Shown one piece after another: positions 14,495-21,739 of a stretch of DNA of 21,739 nucleotides. The translations under genes and the position numbers were made by a program. The stretch is from an uncultured Oscillospiraceae bacterium (GTDB taxonomy: Bacteria > Bacillota > Clostridia > Oscillospirales > Acutalibacteraceae). The notes below the pieces were generated by a model. The model searched no databases and had not been told where the DNA came from. It saw only the letters and a list, made by a program, of their open reading frames with translations. Location of the stretch: positions 1-21,739 of the forward strand of contig URYP01000032.1 in assembly GCA_900552115.1 (NCBI GenBank), in the 5' to 3' direction. Each line of letters opens with the position of its first letter. The first letter of the stretch is position 1.

Positions 14495-16369
14495 ATGAAT
14501 ACTGATGTTCGGTCCGCGTTTAAAAATGGAATGACCACAATAAGGCGCTGGATGCGGGAAAAGCCTCGCCAGGCGGTGGCCGCGGCGTCGGCGCTGGCTC
14601 TGGTAGCCCTGTCGGCAGGGGCGCTCCTGTCCGCCCCGAAACAGGCAGAAGTGCCGCCGCCCGCCGATACGCCGCAGACCTCGGATACCGATATCTCCCA
14701 TGCGCCCGGCAGTCTGGACGCCAAGCTGGCGGCGCTCAAAAAAGCGGCGATTTCCAATCCAAACATAAATGATCAATTAAAAAAGAACATGGGCTATCAA
14801 AGCGAACAGGCGCCGTACGTAGTGTTTTTTTCGGCCACCGCCGGGGAGGAGAGGGCCATGGTGCTCTCGGGTACGGGAAAAACCGTAGAGGATGCCTGGC
14901 AGGCGGCGGAAGATGCCCTGCAGGCGTATGTGAAAACGCAGGAGAAACGGATGCGCTGGGTACGGGCGGATGTGGTCAATCATGTGGAAATGGCGTCTTC
15001 CGCCTCCCTGGCGGAAACGCTGGCCTCTTATCGAGAGGGAACTTTCCGCCAGGGTATCGCATTTGACAACGCGTTTGCATTCGCCCTGCTGGAAACGGAA
15101 CTGAACGCGGGCTCAATTATAGATTATGATAACCACAGCGTCAGCCTGCAAAATGCCAACATTTATCTGGCAAATGCGGGACGGGAGGGCGTGTCGGTGA
15201 TGCCGAACACGGTGCTGCTGTTTACCACCGCCGGATATTTCTGCGATGAAAACGACGATGTGGTTCCCCTGTCCACGGAGGGAACCTCCTATGGCCGGCG
15301 GGTAATCGACAAAGTGGATAAAAGCATGGCCGAAGACCTGGTTTCGGGCGGGACGCGGTATCTGGTCAGCGCCCTGCGGGACGAGGGACAGTTTTTATAC
15401 GGGTACCTGCCGGCCTCTAACCGGCGGCTGGTCAATTACAACATGGTGCGCCACTGCGGCACTATCTGGAGCATGTGCCAATCGCAGAAGCTGACGGGCG
15501 ACGACACGCTGAAGCTGTCGATAGATCAGGCAATCGAATATTTAAAAACTAAAATTCAGACCAAAGACGGGGCGGCCTATCTCACATCGGACGATAAAAC
15601 GGAAATCAGCCTGGGCGGAAACGCCCTTGCCGTCCTGGCGCTTGTGGAATATGGTGAGGCTTTTGACACAAAGGAATACGACGAGTTGGTTACGCAGCTG
15701 GCCACGGGTATCCTGAATATGCAAAACGCGAAAACCGGACAGTTCAGCCATGTGCTGAACGCATCGGACTATAGCGTTAAAAAGGCGTTCAGCACCGTGT
15801 TTTACGACGGCGAGGCGACGTTCGCGCTGGTAAGGGCCTATGCCCGTACCAAAGATGAGCGGTTTTTGAACGCCGCAAAAGCGGCGGCCGATTGGATGGT
15901 GGATGAAAAATACGAGCAGCACGGCGACCACTGGGTAGCCTATGCCATGAACGAGCTGACCAAATACGCGCCGGACGAGGCCTATTTTACACTGGGGCTT
16001 AAAAACGCACAGGAAAATATGGAAGCGATTCGCCGCCGGTCAACCACCTCGCCCACCAGTCTGGAACTGCTGATGGCTACCTTTGAGATGGTGGACCGCA
16101 TTGAAACAAACAAGATTAAAGTCGGTTATTTGTCCTCCTTTAATGAAAAGGTGCTTTTTAAAACCATTGGGGAACGGGCACTGGTCATGCTGGACGGTTA
16201 TTTTTTCCCGGAAACAGCCATGTATATGGAGCATCCGGAGCGGGTGGTCTACACTTTTTTTGTCCGGCAGGATCGGTTCCGCATCCGTATTGACGATGTG
16301 CAGCATAATCTGGGGGCGTATTACGCCTACATCCGCAATTATGACAAATGGCAGAAAGCGGCCGGTTGA
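14495..16369 (+). CDS. Exported or anchored alpha/alpha-toroid protein of unknown substrate
   Basis: The 624-residue product follows AAGGAG (14481-14486) by 8 nt. A basic N-terminus and one hydrophobic segment (about 27-48) form a signal anchor or signal peptide; there is no lipobox Cys. A Pro-rich linker follows to about 65. Residues about 100-250 form an alpha/beta domain with FRQGIAFDNAFAFALLETELN. From about 285 the protein is a helical toroid with repeated helix pairs, including YNMVRHCGTIWSM (near 313), ALAVLALVEYGEAFD, and FYDGEATFALVRAYA (near 436). This layout resembles the (alpha/alpha)6 six-hairpin fold used by glycosidases, epimerases and GH88/105-like enzymes. I cannot name the family; a cell-envelope polysaccharide role is inference. 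It ends 12 bp before the GTPase gene, so the two are likely co-transcribed. Confidence 0.6.
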   Translation: MNTDVRSAFKNGMTTIRRWMREKPRQAVAAASALALVALSAGALLSAPKQAEVPPPADTPQTSDTDISHAPGSLDAKLAALKKAAISNPNINDQLKKNMGYQSEQAPYVVFFSATAGEERAMVLSGTGKTVEDAWQAAEDALQAYVKTQEKRMRWVRADVVNHVEMASSASLAETLASYREGTFRQGIAFDNAFAFALLETELNAGSIIDYDNHSVSLQNANIYLANAGREGVSVMPNTVLLFTTAGYFCDENDDVVPLSTEGTSYGRRVIDKVDKSMAEDLVSGGTRYLVSALRDEGQFLYGYLPASNRRLVNYNMVRHCGTIWSMCQSQKLTGDDTLKLSIDQAIEYLKTKIQTKDGAAYLTSDDKTEISLGGNALAVLALVEYGEAFDTKEYDELVTQLATGILNMQNAKTGQFSHVLNASDYSVKKAFSTVFYDGEATFALVRAYARTKDERFLNAAKAAADWMVDEKYEQHGDHWVAYAMNELTKYAPDEAYFTLGLKNAQENMEAIRRRSTTSPTSLELLMATFEMVDRIETNKIKVGYLSSFNEKVLFKTIGERALVMLDGYFFPETAMYMEHPERVVYTFFVRQDRFRIRIDDVQHNLGAYYAYIRNYDKWQKAAG

Positions 16370-16381
16370 TGGGGGATAGCC

Positions 16382-18352
16382 ATGAATGAATCGGAAACCA
16401 TTGTCAACATTGGGGTGGTCGCCCATGTGGACGCGGGCAAGACCACGGTGACGGAACAGCTGCTGTTTGGGGCCGGAGAACTCAGGCAAACGGGCAGTGT
16501 GGACAGCGGCACCACCCAAACGGATTGTTTGGCGATTGAACGGCAGCGGGGCATATCGGTGCAGGCGGCTTCGGTGTCCCTGCACACGGGCGGTAAACGG
16601 ATCAATCTGATCGACACGCCCGGCCATGTGGATTTTGCCGGAGAGGTGGAGCGGGCTCTGCGGGTGCTGGACTGGGCGGTTGTGGTGGTGTCGGCGGTCG
16701 AGGGCGTGCAGGCGCAGACCGATGTGCTGCTGGAGGCGCTGGAGCAAACCGGTACACGGAAAATTCTGTTTATCAATAAAATTGATCGCGCCGGCAGCCG
16801 GTCAGTGGAAGTCTTTAAAGAACTTCAGGAACGGCTGGATTATCGCTGCCTGGCGCTGAATATGGTGCTGCAAGAAGGGGCGCGTTCCTGTGCGGTGGAC
16901 GAGCGGCGTCTGTCCGATCCCGCTATGCGGGAGGATACGGTAACGCTGCTGGCGGAATACGACGATACCCTGCTCGACCGTTATTTGTCGGATGAACCAC
17001 TCGACGACGCGGTGTTGGAATCCGCCCTTATCCGGCAGATGCAGGAGGGGCGGATCGTACCGGTGCTGTACGGCTGTGCGGCGCAGGGCGTGGGGATCAA
17101 CCACCTGCTGTCTCTGCTGGGCACGGCCGCGCTCCCGGTCAAAAACCGGAACGACGACGCTCTGTCGGGCGTGGTGTATAAAATCACCCACGACAAGGCC
17201 ATGGGAAAAATAGCGCACGTGCGGCTGTTCGGCGGGCGCATCCGCAACCGGGACAGTCTGCCGCTGAACGGCGCGGACGAAGCGGAAAAGGTGACGCAGA
17301 TCCGGCGGTTTTCCGGCGCGCGCTGGACGGATATTGGCGAAGTGGGCCGGGGGGATATTGCGGCGCTGTGCGGCCTATCCTCGGTTAAAATCGGCGATAT
17401 CATAGGCGAGGTATCCGACACGCCGGTCTGCCGGCTGACGGCGCCGCTGCTGAAGGTACAGGTTTTGCCGGCCGGCCCGGACGAGCTGATGGAGATGCTG
17501 GGGGCGCTGCAGGAACTGGCGGAGGAAGATCCCCTGCTGGAAACCGAGTATCTGCCGGACGAAAAAGAAATTCATATACAAATCACCGGTACCATACAGC
17601 TCGAAGTGCTGGAGGCGCTGCTGCGGGAGCGGTATGGCCTGTCCGTATCCTTTTCAAAGCCTTCGGTTATTTATAAAGAAACCCCCTCCACGAAAGGAGA
17701 GGGATTTGAAGCGTATACCATGCCTAAGCCCTGTTGGGCCGTGATCCGACTGCTGATTGAGCCGGCTCCGCGCGGCTCAGGGCTTACATACCGTTCGGTT
17801 ACGTCGCCGAAAGACATGGCCTACCGTTACCAGACCCATGTTGAAACGGCTCTGCCACGCGCGCTGAAACAGGGGCTTTACAACTGGGAAGTCACCGACC
17901 TCAAGGTGACGCTGATCGGCGGGCAGCACCACCATATTCACACCCATCCTCTGGATTTTTTCCTGGCTACGCCGATGGCGGTGATGAACGGGCTGCAAAA
18001 TACGGGCACCACCCTGCTGGAGCCGATGCTGCTCATGCGGATATCCGCGCCGGAGGATGGCCTTGGCCGGATAATCGGCGATATGATCGCTATGCGGGGA
18101 ACGTTTGATTCCCCGGTGATCCGGAGCGGCATGGCGCATCTGGAGGCACGGGTGCCGGTGGCCACCTCTCTGGATTATAGTGTTAAACTGGCCGCGCAGA
18201 CCTCTGGGCGAGGGACGATCAGCGCACGATTTTGCGGCTATCAGGACGTAGCGTTGGAACTTGGCGCTGTCGCCAAACGGCGGGGAGTCAACCCGCTCGA
18301 CCGTGCCAAATGGATTCTTGCCAACCGCAGCGCCATGACTATGGGTCTGTGA
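16382..18352 (+). CDS. Tet(M)/EF-G-like translational GTPase with atypical tip loop
   Basis: This 656-residue cytoplasmic protein aligns in order with ribosomal protection proteins: G1 AHVDAGKT (14-21), switch I with RQRGISVQ (54-61), G3 DTPGHVDF (78-85) and G4 NKID (132-135), then EF-G domains II to V. Length fits the family (Tet(M) is 639). The domain IV tip differs: where Tet(M) has YYSPVST, this protein has HHHIHTH (516-522), followed by the shared P-x-D-F. Tip residues of Tet(M) reach the drug site in the ribosome, so classic tetracycline protection is not assured. It may be a housekeeping or stress translation-factor paralogue found in clostridia. ATG 16382 follows GGGGG (16371-16375). 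No terminator follows its stop: tspO begins 2 bp away on the opposite strand. Confidence 0.85.
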   Translation: MNESETIVNIGVVAHVDAGKTTVTEQLLFGAGELRQTGSVDSGTTQTDCLAIERQRGISVQAASVSLHTGGKRINLIDTPGHVDFAGEVERALRVLDWAVVVVSAVEGVQAQTDVLLEALEQTGTRKILFINKIDRAGSRSVEVFKELQERLDYRCLALNMVLQEGARSCAVDERRLSDPAMREDTVTLLAEYDDTLLDRYLSDEPLDDAVLESALIRQMQEGRIVPVLYGCAAQGVGINHLLSLLGTAALPVKNRNDDALSGVVYKITHDKAMGKIAHVRLFGGRIRNRDSLPLNGADEAEKVTQIRRFSGARWTDIGEVGRGDIAALCGLSSVKIGDIIGEVSDTPVCRLTAPLLKVQVLPAGPDELMEMLGALQELAEEDPLLETEYLPDEKEIHIQITGTIQLEVLEALLRERYGLSVSFSKPSVIYKETPSTKGEGFEAYTMPKPCWAVIRLLIEPAPRGSGLTYRSVTSPKDMAYRYQTHVETALPRALKQGLYNWEVTDLKVTLIGGQHHHIHTHPLDFFLATPMAVMNGLQNTGTTLLEPMLLMRISAPEDGLGRIIGDMIAMRGTFDSPVIRSGMAHLEARVPVATSLDYSVKLAAQTSGRGTISARFCGYQDVALELGAVAKRRGVNPLDRAKWILANRSAMTMGL

Positions 18353-18354
18353 GC

Positions 18355-18843
18355 TTACAGGTTGTTCAGGTAAAAACCGAGATTCAGGTAGGCGGCAAAC
18401 AGAATCCAGAGCAGATAGGGCAGCATCAGCCAGTAGGCCGCCTGGTTGATCGGCCGGAATTTTTTCATGGTCCAGGACACCAGCGCAATCAGCAGCAGCA
18501 GCCAGAAAAACGCAAATAGCCGCCACTGAAGCCGGAAGAAAAAGAACGTCCACAGCACATTGACGCCGAGCTGCCAGTAATAGGCGCGCAGCGCGGCGGG
18601 AGTGGCCGGGTCCTTGGTGTTCCATATAAGATAGGCCGCCACGCCCATGGCAATATACAAAATGGCCCACACCACGGGAAATACCCAGCCGGGCGGGGTC
18701 AGGGGCGGCTTCACAAGCCCTTCAAAGCTGGAATTTCCACCCAGGAAACGGCTTAACGCGCTGGCGGCCAGGGTACCCAATACAAAAGCGGCCAGCGCAC
18801 CGGGGTGCAGCGCATAACGGCGTTTTTCAAGATCCGGCATCAT
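18355..18843 (-). CDS. tspO: TspO/MBR family membrane protein
   Basis: The product is 162 residues from ATG 18843; GTG 18849, ATG 18846 and ATG 18840 are also in frame. GAGGAG (18851-18856) is 7 nt from the chosen ATG. Five membrane segments match the TspO fold, with the family signature KPPLTPPGWVFPVVWAILYIAMG near 42-64, WQLGVNVLWTFFFF in the third helix, and the aromatic WILFAAYLNLGFYLN at the C-terminus. Bacterial TspO proteins bind porphyrins and are tied to oxidative or stress responses. The gene converges on the GTPase gene with a 2-bp gap. An upstream terminator on the opposite strand (18931-18959) implies that GTPase transcripts may run antisense through the whole gene. Confidence 0.9.
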   Translation of the reverse strand: MMPDLEKRRYALHPGALAAFVLGTLAASALSRFLGGNSSFEGLVKPPLTPPGWVFPVVWAILYIAMGVAAYLIWNTKDPATPAALRAYYWQLGVNVLWTFFFFRLQWRLFAFFWLLLLIALVSWTMKKFRPINQAAYWLMLPYLLWILFAAYLNLGFYLNNL

Positions 18844-18891
18844 CATCACACTCCTCGGGATAGTGTATGCAGGGGAAGCGATAAATATAAG

Positions 18892-18920
18892 AGAATATGC
18901 GACAAACGGGCCATTTTCAA
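18892..18920 (-). promoter_or_regulatory. Promoter of tspO
   Basis: On the minus strand TTGAAA (18920-18915) and TATTCT (18897-18892) are 17 bp apart, about 50 nt before the start codon. Confidence 0.5.
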
Positions 18921-18930
18921 GGTTTACAGG

Positions 18931-18959
18931 GCAGCAGTTGATTCCACTGCTGCTTTTTT
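18931..18959 (+). terminator. Plus-strand terminator upstream of the sigma factor gene
   Basis: GCAGCAGT (18931-18938) pairs with ACTGCTGC (18946-18953), then six T. No plus-strand gene ends nearby; the nearest is the GTPase gene 580 bp upstream, across antisense tspO. It probably ends that long read-through and shields the ECF promoter. Confidence 0.8.
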
Positions 18960-18968
18960 ATTTATTTT

Positions 18969-18996
18969 TGTAACATAACCGGATCGGATCCGTCTA
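18969..18996 (+). promoter_or_regulatory. ECF-type promoter, probably autoregulated
   Basis: TGTAAC (18969-18974), a 16-bp spacer and CGTCTA (18991-18996) match the SigX/SigW/SigM class of Bacillus ECF promoters (TGAAAC or TGTAAC, then CGTC). It is 34 bp upstream of the sigma factor start, the expected position for self-activation. Confidence 0.75.
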
Positions 18997-19029
18997 ATCA
19001 GTGATTGTTGAACCGAAGGGGGTGATGAG

Positions 19030-19509
19030 GTGGCGGCGGACTTTGAACGACTCTATATTACCTATTATATGCAGGTTTATTCGTATATGATGACGCTGAC
19101 AAAAAACCAGGATGTGTCGGAAGAGATTACCCAGAAAACGTTTTTTAAGGCGATGACATCCGGCGGCCGCTACCGGGGGGATGCGTCCGAGTTCACCTGG
19201 CTGTGCGCCATTGCCAAGAACCTGCTGGCGGATGAATTCCGGGCACAGAAGAAAGCCGGCCCGCTTTCGGCGGATGAAACGGCTGGATGGAATGTGGAAG
19301 AAGCGCTGGCCGACGCGGACGCGGCTTTCCGAATCCACCAGGTGTTGCACGATTTGGAAGAACCGTATAAAGAAGTGTTTCAATTAAGGGTATTCGGGGA
19401 ATTGTCCTATAAAAAAATCGGCATACTGTTCGGAAAAACCGAAAACTGGGCCCGCGTTACCTGTCATCGCGCCCGGCTGAAGATCAAGGAAAGGATGGAA
19501 GAACCATGA
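19030..19509 (+). CDS. ECF (group IV) RNA polymerase sigma factor
   Basis: The 159-residue product starts at GTG 19030, after a strong AAGGGGG site 7 nt upstream. Region 2 spans about 1-75: LYITYYMQVYSYMMTLTKNQDVSEEITQKTF, then FTWLCAIAKNLLADEFR, the core-binding and -10-reading parts. After a short acidic linker, region 4 (about 105-155) contains EPYKEVFQLRVFGELSYKKIGILFGKTENWARVTCHRAR, whose helix-turn-helix reads the -35. There is no C-terminal extension. The stop overlaps the next start (ATGA), so the sigma factor and its anti-sigma factor are translationally coupled. The upstream TGTAAC/CGTCTA promoter suggests self-activation. The signal is unknown but an envelope stress is plausible because the partner is a membrane protein. 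Confidence 0.9.
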   Translation: MAADFERLYITYYMQVYSYMMTLTKNQDVSEEITQKTFFKAMTSGGRYRGDASEFTWLCAIAKNLLADEFRAQKKAGPLSADETAGWNVEEALADADAAFRIHQVLHDLEEPYKEVFQLRVFGELSYKKIGILFGKTENWARVTCHRARLKIKERMEEP

Positions 19510-20477
19510 ACAATTCGTGTGAAATTATCCGGGACCTGCTGCCCCTTTATCATGATAACGTGTGCAGCGAAACGAGCAGGCGGATGGTAGAAGAGCATCT
19601 TGGCGAGTGCGACGCCTGCAAGACCGTGCTCGAAAATATGGAGGATACCACTTATGACGACCGTTTGCAGAAGGAAAGAGGGCAGGTCGTTGGACATTAT
19701 ACCAAAACCGTTCAGCGCAAATCCCTGACCGCCGGACTGGCCATCGCGGCTGTGCTGATCGTTCCCGTTTTGGTCTGCCTGATTGTCAATATCGCGGCCG
19801 GCCAGGCGCTGGACTGGTTTTTTATAGTGCTGACGTCCCTGATGACGCTGGCGTCGCTTACAGTGGTCCCCCTGATGGCCGGCTCAAAAAAGGGACTGTG
19901 GACATTGGGCAGCTTTACCGTGAGCCTGTTGCTCCTGCTCCTGACATGCTGCCTTTACACTGGAGGCGACTGGTTGCTTGTCGCCAGTACCGCCTGCCTG
20001 TTTGGCCTGACGGTCGTCTTTTTGCCGTATGTCCTCAAGAAGCTCCCCCTGCCGCGGCATAAGGGTCTGATCGCCATGGCGGCGGATACGGTCCTGCTCT
20101 ATCTGCTGGTCGCCGTCTGCGGCTTATATGGCGCCTCCGCGACGTATTGGCGTCCGGCCCTCCTGATCACCACGGTTTGTGCGGTTTTCGCGTGGGCGCT
20201 GTTTGTCCTTATCCGTTATCTGCGCGCCAATGGATTGGTGAGAGCGGGCCTGTGCACATTACTCGGCGGATGCTTTGCCTCTATGATCCACGATATTATT
20301 TATGGGATTACGGAAGGCGTCTGGCGGGTCAGCATGGCAGGGGCCGACCTGATGCGCTGGGACAGCGATGCCCTGATAAACGCCAATTCGTATCTGCTCT
20401 TTCTCATAACAGGCACCGTGGTTGGGCTGGCGCTGCTGCTGGCCGGCCTCCTTCGCCGGCGTCCGGCCGGAAGATAA
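19506..20477 (+). CDS. Zinc-finger anti-sigma factor with eight membrane segments
   Basis: This 323-residue protein starts at ATG 19506, overlapping the sigma gene stop. Its N-terminal ~45 residues (CEIIRDLLPLYHDNVCSE, then EEHLGECDACK) are a zinc-binding anti-sigma domain with His31-X3-Cys35-X2-Cys38. About eight hydrophobic segments follow from residue 72, for example LTAGLAIAAVLIVPVLVCLIV and SYLLFLITGTVVGLALLLAGLL. Anti-sigma factors of this group hold the ECF factor at the membrane until a signal frees it. The membrane part is large compared with the usual single helix, so it may sense the signal itself. It has no recognisable extracytoplasmic domain or RseP-type protease site. Function as the antagonist of the adjacent sigma factor is inferred from the overlap and the zinc motif. 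Confidence 0.85.
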   Translation: MNNSCEIIRDLLPLYHDNVCSETSRRMVEEHLGECDACKTVLENMEDTTYDDRLQKERGQVVGHYTKTVQRKSLTAGLAIAAVLIVPVLVCLIVNIAAGQALDWFFIVLTSLMTLASLTVVPLMAGSKKGLWTLGSFTVSLLLLLLTCCLYTGGDWLLVASTACLFGLTVVFLPYVLKKLPLPRHKGLIAMAADTVLLYLLVAVCGLYGASATYWRPALLITTVCAVFAWALFVLIRYLRANGLVRAGLCTLLGGCFASMIHDIIYGITEGVWRVSMAGADLMRWDSDALINANSYLLFLITGTVVGLALLLAGLLRRRPAGR

Positions 20478-20546
20478 CGCCTAAGGTATTGCCAGGGCGG
20501 ATTATCTATGGTATACCTATTCCATACGAAGGAAGGAGGACGGAGC

Positions 20547-21026
20547 ATGACGATACGACGCAAAGACCGGGAGCGGGACCGCGCGTTTGCCCTGGCGGTG
20601 GTGGATACCTGCGAATGGGCGGTGCTGTCCATGATCGACCCCCAGCAAAAGCCATATGGCGTACCGGTTTCGATTGTACGGGATGGGGACTGCGTGTATT
20701 TTCATACCGCCCTGCGGGGGCGGAAGATCGATTGCCTGCGGCAATGCCCGCGGGTATGGGTGTCCTGCGTGGGGTATACCCGCCGTTTCAAGCACGAATT
20801 TACCACGGCTTACGATGCGGCCATGATCGGCGGCACGGCGGAGGAAGTAACGGAGGAGGCGGAGAAAATACGGGTGCTCCGCCTGCTCTGCGAACGGCAT
20901 ACGCCTGCCCATATGGAGGCATTTGACGGAGAGATCGCCCATAGCCTGGCCCGTACCGGCTTGTGGAAAATCCATATCGACACGATTACCGGAAAGCAAA
21001 AACCGGACACCGAAGCGGACGTGTAA
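20547..21026 (+). CDS. NimA-like pyridoxamine 5'-phosphate oxidase-fold flavin protein
   Basis: The product is 159 residues from ATG 20547, 7 nt after AAGGAGG (20533-20539); the TTG/GTG-type upstream extension precedes that site and is unlikely. The split-barrel pattern is visible: AVLSMIDPQQKPYGVPVSIVRDGDCVYFHTALRGRKIDCLRQCPRVWVSCVG (about 25-75). A Phe-Thr-Thr-Ala-Tyr strand with MIGGTAEEV follows, then the helix VLRLLCERHTP (near 120-130). This is the NimA/PPOX family of FMN- or F420-type redox proteins, some of which reduce nitroimidazoles. Many relatives have no known substrate and do not confer resistance, so that trait should not be assumed. It stands alone between the anti-sigma gene and a hairpin. 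Confidence 0.85.
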   Translation: MTIRRKDRERDRAFALAVVDTCEWAVLSMIDPQQKPYGVPVSIVRDGDCVYFHTALRGRKIDCLRQCPRVWVSCVGYTRRFKHEFTTAYDAAMIGGTAEEVTEEAEKIRVLRLLCERHTPAHMEAFDGEIAHSLARTGLWKIHIDTITGKQKPDTEADV

Positions 21027-21077
21027 AACCGCACCGTTCGAAGGGGATTTAATTTTATCAAAATCGGTCGATTTTTT

Positions 21078-21108
21078 GGCCCGGCTTCCTTGAAAAGCCG
21101 GGCCGTTT
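21078..21108 (+). terminator. Hairpin after the NimA-like gene, overlapping the next promoter
   Basis: GGCCCGGCTT (21078-21087) pairs with AAGCCGGGCC (21095-21104), followed by GTTTCC. The T-run is short. The -35 box of the next promoter lies in the loop and right arm. The bases before the stem are TTTTTT, which serve neither strand as a terminator tail. Confidence 0.55.
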
Positions 21109-21118
21109 CCTGTATAAT
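21090..21118 (+). promoter_or_regulatory. Promoter of the DUF1846 gene
   Basis: TTGAAA (21090-21095) and TATAAT (21113-21118) are 17 bp apart. The predicted start near 21125 is ~30 nt before the ATG. Confidence 0.75.
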
Positions 21119-21153
21119 GAATAAAATTACTGGAGTGGGAGAGGACAGGGCTC

Positions 21154-21739
21154 ATGATGGACAAGGTAGGATTCGATAACGACCAATATTTGCGGATGCA
21201 GTCGGAACATATACGCGACCGGATTTCCCAGTTTGGCGGCAAACTGTATCTGGAATTCGGCGGCAAGCTGTTTGATGATTTCCACGCGTCCCGTGTCCTG
21301 CCGGGTTTTCAGCCGGACAGCAAGCTGCGGATGCTGATGCAGCTTCGGGAGCAGGTGGAAGTGGTCATCGTTATCAACGCGGCGGACATTGAAAAGAACA
21401 AGCTGCGCGGCGACCTGGGCATTACCTATGACCTTGACGTCATCCGCCTGGTGGATTGTTTTCGCGCCATCGGCCTGTACGTGGGCAGCGTGGTCATGAC
21501 CCGTTACCAGGCCCAGCCGGTAGCCGACGCGTTCCAGAAACGGCTGGAGTCGCTGGGCGTCAAGGTATACCGTCATTACTCCATCGAGGGTTACCCGTCC
21601 AACATCGCCCATATCGTCAGTGACGAGGGATACGGCCGCAACGAATACATTGAAACCACCCGCGAGCTGGTGGTGATTACCGCGCCCGGCCCCGGCAGCG
21701 GCAAAATGGCCACCTGCCTTTCCCAGCTCTTCCACGAAA
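21154..21739 (+). CDS. DUF1846 family protein, 5' part (runs off the window)
   Basis: The 195 visible residues begin at ATG 21154 (or 21157), after a GAGAGGA-type site. The sequence matches the conserved DUF1846 N-terminus throughout: MDKVGFDNDQYLRMQSEHI, LYLEFGGKLFDDFHASRVLPGF, then GDLGITYDLDVIRLVDCFRAIGL, GYPSNIAHIVSDEGYGRNEYIETT and the P-loop-like APGPGSGKMATCLSQL near 180-195. The family is about 490-500 residues long, so about 300 residues are missing at the right edge. It is widespread in Firmicutes and its biological role is not established; a nucleotide-binding role is suggested by the GPGSGK segment. It has its own promoter. Confidence 0.9.
   Translation, partial: MMDKVGFDNDQYLRMQSEHIRDRISQFGGKLYLEFGGKLFDDFHASRVLPGFQPDSKLRMLMQLREQVEVVIVINAADIEKNKLRGDLGITYDLDVIRLVDCFRAIGLYVGSVVMTRYQAQPVADAFQKRLESLGVKVYRHYSIEGYPSNIAHIVSDEGYGRNEYIETTRELVVITAPGPGSGKMATCLSQLFHE

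Noticed and set aside
16382..18352. Calling the GTPase a tetracycline resistance gene (tetM/tetW)
   Set aside because: The tip loop important for drug displacement is replaced, and there is no mobile element nearby.

Overview
The window looks like chromosomal DNA from a Gram-positive gut or rumen clostridium, probably Oscillospirales/Ruminococcaceae-like. This rests on AGGAGG-type ribosome binding sites, TTGACA/TATAAT promoters, hairpin plus T-run terminators, secreted FIVAR and dockerin proteins, BspA-type repeats, a DUF1846 gene and moderately high GC. I see no tRNA, rRNA, CRISPR array, transposase or integrase. The taxonomic guess is inference.

Layout. (1) 1-6550 is a surface-protein locus: an AraC-like regulator fragment (minus strand) diverges from a 1350-residue secreted GH95-like glycosidase with an embedded F5/8 type C domain, FIVAR repeats and a dockerin. 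A BspA-type leucine-rich-repeat protein with its own FIVAR and dockerin follows. (2) 6550-9070 holds single genes, each closed by its own terminator: a ClbS/DfsB-like protein, a small helix-turn-helix-like protein and an HSL-type esterase. (3) 9071-10560 is almost gene-free and rich in palindromes. It contains a promoter with a perfect 18-bp operator-like palindrome, a heavily folded leader or small RNA, a ribbon-helix-helix (RHH) regulator with its own dyad at the -10 region, a second copy of the palindrome, and a 93-residue unknown. (4) 10655-14214 is an apparent four-gene operon: YtcJ-like amidohydrolase, ICMT-like membrane methyltransferase, DUF308 protein and DUF2238-like protein. (5) 14250-18352 pairs a secreted or anchored alpha/alpha-toroid protein with a Tet(M)/EF-G-like GTPase whose tip loop differs from resistance proteins. 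tspO converges on it with 2 bp between stop codons. (6) 18960-20477 is an ECF sigma / zinc-finger anti-sigma pair behind a textbook ECF promoter. (7) 20547-21739 holds a NimA-like flavin protein and the start of a DUF1846 gene.

The least explained content is non-coding. A ~120-nt element occurs twice (6620-6742 and 14250-14369). Each copy starts with the same extended -10 box and ends in the same three-way-junction fold, with a diverged middle that still forms two hairpins. The 9594-10127 region is a compact regulatory module with a candidate structured RNA. These two are the best candidates for something undescribed.
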